Made by a program: the position numbers and the translations under genes
The notes under the pieces: generated by a model
The model's database searches: none
What the model was told of the DNA's origin: nothing
What the model saw: only the letters and a program-made list of their open reading frames with translations
In this document: positions 1-4,480 of the stretch, piece by piece
Layout of the letters: each line of letters opens with the position of its first letter
How positions within the stretch are numbered: the first letter of the stretch is position 1
NCBI GenBank assembly: GCA_028704295.1
Contig: JAQVLF010000031.1
Span: 1-6,341 of the forward strand
Direction of reading: 5' to 3'
DNA length: 6,341 nt
Source of the DNA: Minisyncoccota bacterium
GTDB lineage: Bacteria; Patescibacteriota; Minisyncoccia; Minisyncoccales; Minisyncoccaceae

Positions 1-348
1 AAGGACAATCAAATGTGCTCCAAAGAAGGTTTGGTTCAAGTTAAAAGAGAAATTCCTACAACAATGACTCCAATCCAAGATACAATAAAATTATTATTAA
101 AAGGAGAACTTACACATGAGGAAGTAAGATCGGGTATTACAACGGAATTTCCTTTAGAAGGATTAGAGCTTAAAGCTGCTTCGTTAAAAGATGGAATTCT
201 TACTTTAACTTTTGAAGATCTTGAAGATAAAACGGGCGGGGGTTCTTGTCGAGTATCTATTTTATGGAATCAAATTAGCGAAACAGCAAAACAATTTGGA
301 GGAGTGAAAATAGTAAAGTTTATGCCAGAAGAGTTATTTCAGCCTTAA
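1..348 (+). CDS. GerMN-domain envelope protein, 3' part only (5' end outside window)
   Basis: The frame is open from base 1 (codons K-D-N-Q before the first ATG at 13), so the gene enters from the left and the ATG at 13 is probably an internal methionine. The visible ~115 residues resemble the second half of a GerMN domain (sporulation/germination PF10646). They run from a CSK...VKREIP segment through a helix ending in LLLKGELT, then a strand/turn ITTEFPLEGLELK, the DGILTLTFEDLE strand pair, the GGGSCRVSILWNQISETAKQF helix and a final FMPEELFQP. In Parcubacteria-type relatives I recall the same order (KREIP, LLKGPT, GGSCRV, QITETLKQF, ILQP). GerMN proteins are usually exported or lipid-anchored envelope proteins of unclear role; any signal peptide would lie outside the window. 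The stop (346-348) overlaps the stop of the convergent BON gene. Family call is recognition by eye, fairly sure; function unknown. Confidence 0.75.
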   Translation, partial: KDNQMCSKEGLVQVKREIPTTMTPIQDTIKLLLKGELTHEEVRSGITTEFPLEGLELKAASLKDGILTLTFEDLEDKTGGGSCRVSILWNQISETAKQFGGVKIVKFMPEELFQP

Positions 349-1001
349 GTTCCTCCTACAGTTAAATTATCAATAACATCTATAACGCCTAAGGTATAAG
401 ATGCAGCATTATAAGCCGCTTTATAGGCAGCAAAAGTAGGCACCATTCCAGACAAAGTGACAATGCCATTTTCTACTTCGACATTTACTGATTCAGCATC
501 CACATATACATTGCGGTCTATCGCAGAGACGATGTTGTTTGCAATTTGTTCGTCATCAAAGTCTCGTGTAGGAACGACTGACAATTTATTGCTTACCCCA
601 GTTACACCTCTTAAATCAAAAATAAGGTTCTCCGCTCTTATTTTTTTCCAATAAGCATCAACAGAGCCTGTAAGCGTCACAAGCCCTCCGTCAACATCAA
701 CTGTTATTTTAGATCCATCGATATATGGATTCCATGCAAGAACACTTTCTGCATTATTAAGTATTTCAGTATCAATTGGAGTTTCTTCCAACACCACGAT
801 TAATCTATTATCTACGCCTGAAACTTCAGGAATGCTCCATACATCATCTTCAGCATTGAATAAGTCTGAACAGGTTGGCACTTCTCCTGTCAATTTCACT
901 ACTCCGTTTTCCACATCAATATTTATTTTTGAGTCATCGATTCTTGCGTCCCAAAAAATTTCATCAGTAACTTTTTGTTTGATTTGTTCGTCTGTAGCCA
1001 T
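345..1001 (-). CDS. Triple BON-domain protein (OsmY-like repeats, no signal peptide)
   Basis: The 218-residue acidic protein consists almost entirely of three consecutive BON domains, roughly residues 4-71, 77-144 and 150-216. Each has an N-terminal helix, a central strand pair with a glycine turn (VENGVVKLTGEV, VDGGLVTLTGSV, VENGIVTLSGMV), a second helix, and a closing GV..V.N.L.V strand. BON domains are small alpha/beta modules that in OsmY and Kbp/YgaU bind membranes, ions or partner proteins, often under osmotic stress. Unlike OsmY, the protein starts directly with a charged helix (MATDEQIKQK) and shows no signal peptide, so a cytoplasmic location is inferred. The ATG at 999-1001 gives a complete first domain but has no Shine-Dalgarno upstream. 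Transcription probably begins near 1045 from a TTGACA/TAAAAT promoter shared back to back with the gene at 1161. Its stop overlaps that of the convergent GerMN gene. Confidence 0.88.
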   Translation of the reverse strand: MATDEQIKQKVTDEIFWDARIDDSKINIDVENGVVKLTGEVPTCSDLFNAEDDVWSIPEVSGVDNRLIVVLEETPIDTEILNNAESVLAWNPYIDGSKITVDVDGGLVTLTGSVDAYWKKIRAENLIFDLRGVTGVSNKLSVVPTRDFDDEQIANNIVSAIDRNVYVDAESVNVEVENGIVTLSGMVPTFAAYKAAYNAASYTLGVIDVIDNLTVGGT

Positions 1002-1024
1002 AATACATACATTAATTTATTATG

Positions 1025-1045
1025 GCGCAGCCGACTAATCTGCGC
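1025..1045 (-). promoter_or_regulatory. 5' leader hairpin of the BON transcript
   Basis: A perfect 6-bp inverted repeat, GCGCAG (1025-1030) and CTGCGC (1040-1045), encloses a 9-base loop. It is strikingly GC-rich in a surrounding sequence that is almost all A/T. On the minus strand its first base coincides with the start site predicted from the leftward promoter (-10 box ending at 1052, start about 7 bases further). The BON mRNA would therefore begin with this stem-loop, a layout known to protect 5' ends in other bacteria. No T-tract follows on either strand, so it is not an obvious terminator. An operator role is an alternative. Confidence 0.5.
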
Positions 1046-1051
1046 AATTAT

Positions 1052-1080
1052 ATTTTATATTCAAATGTACAATTTGTCAA
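1052..1080 (-). promoter_or_regulatory. Leftward promoter for the BON gene
   Basis: Reading leftward, a perfect -35 TTGACA (1080-1075) is followed after 17 bases by TAAAAT (1057-1052), a one-mismatch -10 box. The predicted start is near 1045, giving a leader of about 44 bases before the BON ATG. The -35 box sits in one arm of the inverted repeat shared with the rightward promoter. Confidence 0.6.
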
Positions 1081-1108
1081 TTTTGAATATATTTGACAAT
1101 TTGTATAC
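1065..1108. promoter_or_regulatory. Imperfect inverted repeat between divergent promoters, candidate operator
   Basis: The arm 1065-1080 matches the reverse complement of 1093-1108 at 13 of 16 positions (core ACAATTTGTCAA against TTGACAATTTGT), with a 12-base A/T centre. Each arm contains one promoter's TTGACA -35 box. The symmetry extends past the hexamers, which two independent -35 boxes would not require. A dimeric DNA-binding protein could sit here and control both directions; the neighbouring Phd/YefM-like gene at 1161 is the natural candidate, because that family represses its own promoter by binding palindromes. The operator role is inference. Confidence 0.45.
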
Positions 1109-1120
1109 TTATATTAAAAT
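1093..1120 (+). promoter_or_regulatory. Rightward promoter for the antitoxin-like / PF04020 operon
   Basis: A perfect -35 TTGACA (1093-1098), a 16-base spacer and a -10 TAAAAT (1115-1120, one mismatch to TATAAT) are present. The start would be near 1127, leaving a leader of about 34 bases before the ATG at 1161. The leader has no clear Shine-Dalgarno. Confidence 0.6.
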
Positions 1121-1160
1121 TTAATTAGAAATAATTAATAAATATAAAGCATAGTAATCT

Positions 1161-1322
1161 ATGAAGAAAATCAGAGCTACAGTTGTAAGAAATAATTTTC
1201 AAGATGTTATTGATGAAGTTCATTACAAAAAAGAGCCGGTGGTTATAACTAAGAGAAATAAGCCATGGGCCATAATTCAGGCTTTGCCTGAAGGAAAAAA
1301 ATATGAACATTATAATGAATAG
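1161..1322 (+). CDS. Phd/YefM-type antitoxin-like DNA-binding protein, short form
   Basis: This 53-residue ORF reads MKKIRATVVRNNFQDVIDEV and then H-Y-K-K-E-P-V-V-I-T-K-R-N-K-P-W-A-I-I-Q-A-L-P-E. That is the typical Phd/YefM N-terminal fold: strand, RNNF helix, a basic turn, EPVVITKRNKP and a hydrophobic strand AIIQALPE. In the family this domain dimerises and binds operator DNA, and a C-terminal tail neutralises a RelE- or Doc-type toxin. Here the tail is only about nine residues (GKKYEHYNE), against roughly 80 residues in a usual complete antitoxin, so toxin binding may be lost. No toxin is recognisable downstream; the next gene, overlapping by 20 bases in another frame, encodes a membrane protein. 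A strong promoter and an inverted repeat lie just upstream. Fold assignment is fairly sure; role as an orphan regulator is inference. Confidence 0.72.
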   Translation: MKKIRATVVRNNFQDVIDEVHYKKEPVVITKRNKPWAIIQALPEGKKYEHYNE

Positions 1323-1638
1323 TATTATTTTAATTTTAGCTGTTTTATTGACTTCGTATATTTTGCCAGGAGTTAAAGTCGCAAGCTTGGGAACAGCAAT
1401 AATAGTAGCCTTGCTCATAGGTTTGTTAAACGTATTCGTAAAACCTTTTATTCTATTAATTACTCTTCCAATAAATATTTTAACTTTTGGGTTATTTACA
1501 TTTGTTATAAATGCTTTTATAATTTTAATAACATCCTTTCTATCAAAAGGATTTATGGTTGATAATTTTTGGTGGGCATTGCTTTTCAGTATAGTTTTAT
1601 CAATGATCGCCTATATTTTAGAAGTAATTTTTACATAA
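1303..1638 (+). CDS. Four-helix membrane protein, PF04020 (YvlD / phage-holin-4-like) family
   Basis: The 111-residue, very hydrophobic protein has about four membrane segments (roughly residues 4-21, 29-48, 52-80 and 87-110). It shows the motifs I associate with PF04020: SYILPGVKV (18-26), the small-residue helix ALLIGLLNVFVKP (36-48), LPINILTFGLFTFVINA (55-71), KGF (82-84) and FWWALLFSIVLS (89-100). Family members are widespread small inner-membrane proteins; despite the 'phage holin' label most are chromosomal and of unknown function (YvlD in Bacillus belongs to a cell-envelope stress operon). The start at 1303 is preceded by GAAGGA (1290-1295) with 7 bases spacing. The in-frame ATG at 1315 would be 19 bases away, so 1303 is preferred. 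The 20-base overlap with the antitoxin-like gene implies co-transcription and probably coupled translation. Confidence 0.88.
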   Translation: MNIIMNSIILILAVLLTSYILPGVKVASLGTAIIVALLIGLLNVFVKPFILLITLPINILTFGLFTFVINAFIILITSFLSKGFMVDNFWWALLFSIVLSMIAYILEVIFT

Positions 1639-1668
1639 TACGAATAATATAACACTATTAGAAGTATA

Positions 1669-1854
1669 GTGAGAGTAATTTTAATAATTGGGAATTCTTG
1701 TTTTGTTTTCGGGCATATTTACTATTATTATGTTCGACATTTTTAGGTAAACAATGTCTTTCCTTATAACATTTTTTCATTTATTGTTTTTGGAATATTG
1801 CTAATTACAATAAGTAAGGTTTCACGTGGCAAAAATAATTCCCAGGAAGAATGA
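1669..1854 (+). pseudogene. Possible frame-disrupted gene for a small two-helix membrane protein
   Basis: No intact gene occupies the gap after 1638, but coding-like pieces line up. One frame starts VRVILIIG (GTG at 1669). The next frame continues ILVLFSGIFTIIMFDIFR (1694-1747). The first frame then resumes VNNVFPYNIFSFIVFGILLI and ends TISKVSRGKNNSQEE with TGA at 1852-1854. Joined, they give about 61 residues with two membrane segments and a charged, hydrophilic tail, as expected of a small membrane protein. One extra base near 1693 and one missing base near 1747 would compensate each other; the first frame's own TAG at 1744-1746 lies in the displaced stretch. Either the gene is decayed or the assembly has two indels. 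T-rich DNA produces hydrophobic reading easily, so this is tentative; the polar tail and the following coupled ATG are the best support. Confidence 0.38.
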
Positions 1855-1952
1855 AAGATAAATTAAAAAATGCAAATAAAAAATTTATAAGGATAGCAAA
1901 AAGTATTGCAGGATTCTTTTCTTGTGCAAGAAAATCTAGGCAGACGCTTTAA
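1851..1952 (+). CDS. Possible 33-residue basic peptide
   Basis: An ATG at 1851 overlaps the TGA at 1852-1854 of the preceding disrupted frame (ATGA), and AGGAAG lies directly before it (1844-1849, spacing short). The product begins MKDKLKNANKKFIRIAKSIA and ends GFFSCARKSRQTL. It is strongly basic (about ten Lys/Arg) with a central hydrophobic patch, compatible with an amphipathic membrane-associated helix. I recognise no family. The ATGA coupling and ribosome-binding site resemble those of true downstream operon genes, but the length makes chance occurrence quite possible. It could equally be the start of a longer gene now cut short; no coding-like continuation is visible after the TAA. Confidence 0.33.
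   Translation: MKDKLKNANKKFIRIAKSIAGFFSCARKSRQTL
1917..1934. repeat. Palindrome TTTTCTTG-TG-CAAGAAAA
   Basis: A perfect 8-bp inverted repeat with a 2-base centre lies inside the 33-residue ORF, about 70 bases before corA. The RNA could fold with a slightly larger loop, but no T-tract follows, so it is not a convincing terminator. A protein-binding site upstream of corA is possible. Confidence 0.35.
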
Positions 1953-1990
1953 ATTGGGCTTATAACAGAGTAGAAAGCTTTAATAATTTA

Positions 1991-1999
1991 TGTTAAGAT
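1991..1999 (+). promoter_or_regulatory. Putative extended -10 promoter of corA (leaderless)
   Basis: TGT-TAAGAT matches the extended -10 layout (TGn then a four-of-six -10 hexamer) and ends exactly 6 bases before the corA ATG, so transcription would start at or next to the start codon. No -35 box is obvious. The same spacing is seen before the hemolysin III-like gene. Weak on its own in A/T-rich DNA. Confidence 0.33.
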
Positions 2000-2005
2000 T
2001 TATTC

Positions 2006-2932
2006 ATGATAGAAATATTTTTTAAGAATATAAAAAGTCAGTCTTTGGAAAAATTAGAGAACGTAAAAAAAGGTGCTTGGATAAATGTAGAAGATGCAAA
2101 AAAAGATGACTTGGACTTTGTTGCTGAAATAACGAATTTAAATATTATTGATTTAGAAGATGCTTTAGATGTACATGAGCTTCCTCGTATAGAGAGGAAA
2201 AGTGGCGCAGCTATTTTTTTTGTAAGAGACGCTCAATTTTTTGATAGAAACGAGGATGTCTCAACAACGCCTTTAACAATAGTTATCACAAAAAAATATA
2301 TTATTACTATTTCGATAAATAAGAGCGATTTAATTAGGCGTTTTGTGGCTAATGGTTTTGATTTTTCCACAACGCAAAGAAGCAAATTCTTAATTTACAC
2401 TTTGCTAAATATTTCTCGCAATTTTACAAAAGCTGTAAAATCTTTAAATAATGATGTTGAATATCAAAAAGATAAATTAGAAAAGGTAAGCAATGCTGAT
2501 ATTTTAAAATTAATTGAACACGAGGAGCTTTTAAGTGGATACATTTCAGCCTTGAATCCAATGAAGATTGTGTTTGAGGCAATTGAGACGGGGAAATACA
2601 TTCCATTATATAGCTATGATGAGGATTTAATAGAAGACATGATTATTAGCATTAGGCAGTCAGTTGAAATTTGTTCCACAAACTTAAAAAGCATTGAAAG
2701 CTTGAGGGAATCGTATCAAATAATGTTTACAAATAATTTGAATAAGACAATAAGAGTTTTAACTTCTATTACGGTTATCTTAACTATTCCAACAATGATT
2801 GCTAGTTTTTTTGGAATGAATGTTCTAATTCCACTTCAAAGCCATCCTCTAGGATTTCTTTTTATATTAGCGATATCCTGCTTAATTTCATTTGCCTTCC
2901 TTTATGTCTTTATGGTTAAGAAGTGGTTTTAA
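2006..2932 (+). CDS. corA: CorA-family magnesium/divalent cation transporter
   Basis: The 308-residue protein has the CorA/MIT layout: a soluble alpha/beta N-terminal domain (about 1-125), a long helical stalk (about 125-250) and two C-terminal membrane helices (about 251-269 and 283-303). Between them is the signature IPTMIASFFGMN, with the selectivity-filter GMN at 270-272, and the chain ends with the basic KKWF. CorA forms a homopentameric channel that admits Mg2+ (some relatives Co2+, Ni2+ or Zn2+) through the cytoplasmic membrane. Length is normal for a compact CorA. The loop after GMN reads VLIPLQSHPLG and lacks the acidic MPEL-type residues of the Thermotoga and enterobacterial proteins. 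The ATG at 2006 has no Shine-Dalgarno; a -10-like box 6 bases upstream suggests leaderless mRNA. It appears monocistronic, with no clear terminator after it. The symbol follows family membership; substrate is not proven. Confidence 0.92.
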   Translation: MIEIFFKNIKSQSLEKLENVKKGAWINVEDAKKDDLDFVAEITNLNIIDLEDALDVHELPRIERKSGAAIFFVRDAQFFDRNEDVSTTPLTIVITKKYIITISINKSDLIRRFVANGFDFSTTQRSKFLIYTLLNISRNFTKAVKSLNNDVEYQKDKLEKVSNADILKLIEHEELLSGYISALNPMKIVFEAIETGKYIPLYSYDEDLIEDMIISIRQSVEICSTNLKSIESLRESYQIMFTNNLNKTIRVLTSITVILTIPTMIASFFGMNVLIPLQSHPLGFLFILAISCLISFAFLYVFMVKKWF

Positions 2933-2967
2933 GCACTAATTAAAATTAGATTTAAACCAACTTGCGC

Positions 2968-2980
2968 TATATATATATAT
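2968..2980. repeat. (TA) dinucleotide tract
   Basis: Thirteen bases of alternating TA lie between corA and the cysteine-rich gene. Such a tract can change length by replication slippage and melts easily; here it sits 45-58 bases before the start codon at 3026, just upstream of its predicted promoter. A regulatory effect is speculative. Confidence 0.5.
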
Positions 2981-2992
2981 GGTATATTTTAA

Positions 2993-3021
2993 TTGATAAA
3001 AAATAATCAATAAAATATAAG
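2993..3021 (+). promoter_or_regulatory. Predicted promoter of the cysteine-rich surface protein gene
   Basis: TTGATA (2993-2998) and TATAAG (3016-3021) are each one mismatch from consensus and separated by 17 bases. The -10 box ends 4 bases before the ATG at 3026, so the mRNA would be leaderless or nearly so; no Shine-Dalgarno is visible. TTGAT (2993-2997) and ATCAA (3006-3010) also form a short inverted repeat within the promoter. Confidence 0.45.
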
Positions 3022-3025
3022 CCAT

Positions 3026-3784
3026 ATGAATAAAGAAAATTTACTAATCTTTTCATTATCAGGAGTATTATTCCTTACTGTATCTTTTATAGTATACAGC
3101 TGGTCTGAACCAACTGGCAACATGCCAAGTACTTACACACCTCCTATTAATGAAAGCATCGTAGCGCAATATAAACGCGGTATTTTGGGGGCACAGGAAT
3201 TTAGAGATTCTGATAATAATGGTTATTATATTAACCCTAGCGGAGATAGCGTTATCTCAGGAAGTATCACAACATCAGGAAATATTGTGACAGCACGCCC
3301 TACAGAAGCTGATCAGGTAACTACAAAGGGTTATGTTGACGAACAAATTGCATTAGTTAGAGCAATTGTCAGTGGAGCTCAAACATTGGTTAATGGAGCT
3401 CATACTTGGAGTGAGTGCGAGGCTGCCGGTGGAACAGTGGAGGATAGTGATGTTGAACTTAAATTATGTAGATTTGAGGCTGCGACATGTCCTTCGGAAG
3501 GGGGGTGGAATCAGTATAAAAATTTTTCTAGAGCTACAGAATGCCAGGTTACTTGTAGTTGTAATGACGCGTGTATTGCATCTACTGCACCAGGACATGA
3601 ATGGGGAAATCAAGCTCCCGCAGTAACTGGCTGCAACGTTAATTGTACTTATAATAAGAGGAAAAAGGAATATGTATGTGGCCCCACTTGTACTGGATAT
3701 GATTGTGACATTCATGGATGTTGCTATATTGTTACTAATAGACATAATTGTTCAGCAAACATAGTTGAAATTGGCTGTTTTTAA
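3026..3784 (+). CDS. Membrane-anchored surface protein with fibre-like stalk and cysteine-rich head
   Basis: The 252-residue protein starts with a short charged N-terminus and one hydrophobic segment (about 7-23, an uncleaved anchor or signal peptide). A Pro/Thr-rich linker (PSTYTPPIN) follows. Residues 45-112 form a stalk: the piece FRDSDNNGYYINPSGDSV resembles the D-x-D-N-x-x-Y-Y-x-N-P-x-G-x-S motif of tail-fibre and shufflon-type proteins, and SGSITTSGNIVTARPTEADQ and VTTKGYVDEQIALV resemble phage tail-fibre trimer segments. From 131 to the end there are 16 cysteines in about 120 residues, including CQVTCSC and GCC. Their even number suggests disulfides or metal binding outside the membrane. 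I recall similar anchored proteins in Parcubacteria, possibly pilus- or attachment-related. Its DNA looks more GC-rich than its neighbours in places. Exact family and function unknown. Confidence 0.8.
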   Translation: MNKENLLIFSLSGVLFLTVSFIVYSWSEPTGNMPSTYTPPINESIVAQYKRGILGAQEFRDSDNNGYYINPSGDSVISGSITTSGNIVTARPTEADQVTTKGYVDEQIALVRAIVSGAQTLVNGAHTWSECEAAGGTVEDSDVELKLCRFEAATCPSEGGWNQYKNFSRATECQVTCSCNDACIASTAPGHEWGNQAPAVTGCNVNCTYNKRKKEYVCGPTCTGYDCDIHGCCYIVTNRHNCSANIVEIGCF

Positions 3785-3801
3785 TTTTAAATGAAAATTT
3801 A

Positions 3802-4431
3802 TTATAATATTTTATAAATTGCAATAAATTGAGAAATTGTTCCTAAGAGAACAAATATGTGAAATAATTCATGAAAACCAAAACCAGTAAAAAGGTTTGG
3901 TTTTTTTATGGCATATATAACTGCTCCTATTGTATAAAATATTCCTCCAATAAATATCCATAAGAGTATAATTGGATAAAATCTCATTGGATAAATAATT
4001 AAAACAGCAATCCAGCCCATTATAATGTATAAACTAGTCGCACTTTTTCTTCCTAAGTGTTTCCAGAAAGAATCTTTAAAAACAGTTGAGGCTCCTACGA
4101 TAGCCAGAATCCAAATGAGTATTAAAGTCAACCATCCCCATAATCCTTTAACAACTAATACGCAGAAAGGGGTAAAACTTCCTGCTATTAAAAAATAAAT
4201 TGAGGCGTGATCTAATTTCCTTAAAAAACTTATATCTGAAGCAGGTTTTCCAAATAGATGATATGTGGCACTTATGGAATATAAAAAAATTGCCGTTATT
4301 CCAAAGAAAAGGAAACAAATTAATTGTGTGTTATTTTGAGCATTTGCTACAAGAAAGCTTGTTCCTATAATAGCTAATATAGCCCCGATTAAATGTGAAA
4401 ACCCGCTTATAGGGTCTTTTATCTTTATCAT
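3802..4431 (-). CDS. Hemolysin III / PAQR-family seven-helix membrane protein
   Basis: The 209-residue protein has about seven hydrophobic segments and the conserved polar residues of the HlyIII/PAQR superfamily: SGFSHLIGA (H13) in the first helix, SATYHLF (S54, H58), KLDHASIYFLIAGSFTPF (D74, H75) and HELFHIFVLLG near the end (H187, H191). In the superfamily the S-x3-H, D and H-x3-H residues form an intramembrane zinc site, and eukaryotic members include adiponectin receptors with ceramidase-type activity. Bacterial members (YqfA, YplQ/TrhA) act in membrane-lipid homeostasis, and the hemolysin name is historical. Length is usual (about 210). The ATG at 4429-4431 directly follows an extended -10 box, so the mRNA is probably leaderless. 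It lies 35 bases downstream of typA on the same strand but behind typA's terminator. Stops of this gene and the convergent gene ending at 3784 are 17 bases apart. Confidence 0.9.
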   Translation of the reverse strand: MIKIKDPISGFSHLIGAILAIIGTSFLVANAQNNTQLICFLFFGITAIFLYSISATYHLFGKPASDISFLRKLDHASIYFLIAGSFTPFCVLVVKGLWGWLTLILIWILAIVGASTVFKDSFWKHLGRKSATSLYIIMGWIAVLIIYPMRFYPIILLWIFIGGIFYTIGAVIYAIKKPNLFTGFGFHELFHIFVLLGTISQFIAIYKIL

Positions 4432-4437
4432 AAAGAT

Positions 4438-4446
4438 ATTGTAGCA
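4438..4446 (-). promoter_or_regulatory. Extended -10 promoter of the hemolysin III-like gene (leaderless)
   Basis: Reading leftward, TGC-TACAAT (4446-4438) is an extended -10 element with a five-of-six hexamer. Exactly 6 bases separate it from the ATG at 4431, so the expected start site is the A of the start codon. The -35 position holds TTCTAG, a poor match, which an extended -10 can tolerate. The box begins right after the typA terminator's T-tract. Confidence 0.5.
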
Positions 4447-4447
4447 T

Positions 4448-4480
4448 AAAAATAAAAAAGCTAGAATTACTTAGCTTTTC
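4448..4480 (-). terminator. Intrinsic terminator of typA
   Basis: On the minus strand AAAAGCTA (4479-4472) pairs perfectly with TAGCTTTT (4463-4456) around an 8-base loop, with one more G-U pair at the base, and is followed by a run TTATTTTT. The ascending arm covers the last three typA codons and the stop codon lies in the loop. The stem has only two G-C pairs, so strength is moderate. Confidence 0.65.

Noticed and set aside
457..1038. Plus-strand frames of 65 and 68 residues opposite the BON gene
   Set aside because: Ser/Thr-rich antisense readings of clear BON-coding DNA with no family resemblance or ribosome-binding site.
1125..1418. 97-residue minus-strand frame opposite the antitoxin-like and PF04020 genes
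   Set aside because: It lies antisense to two well-supported genes, its sequence is an irregular Ile/Phe/Asn-rich reading, and no start signal is visible.
1303..1638. Phage holin / prophage remnant
   Set aside because: The family label mentions holin, but no endolysin, integrase or structural phage gene is present and PF04020 proteins are mostly chromosomal.
1618..1666. Repeated TTAGAAGTA (1618-1626 and 1658-1666) as a duplication or attachment site
   Set aside because: Nine A/T-rich bases 40 apart with diverging flanks; no mobile-element gene nearby.
2936..2949. CTAATT/AATTAG inverted repeat after corA as a terminator
   Set aside because: Only one G-C pair, a two-base centre and no T-tract; too weak to call.
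3796..3820. AATTTAT/ATAAATT inverted repeat between the convergent genes ending at 3784 and 3802 as a bidirectional terminator
   Set aside because: Stem of A-T pairs only with an 11-base loop; expected by chance in this DNA.
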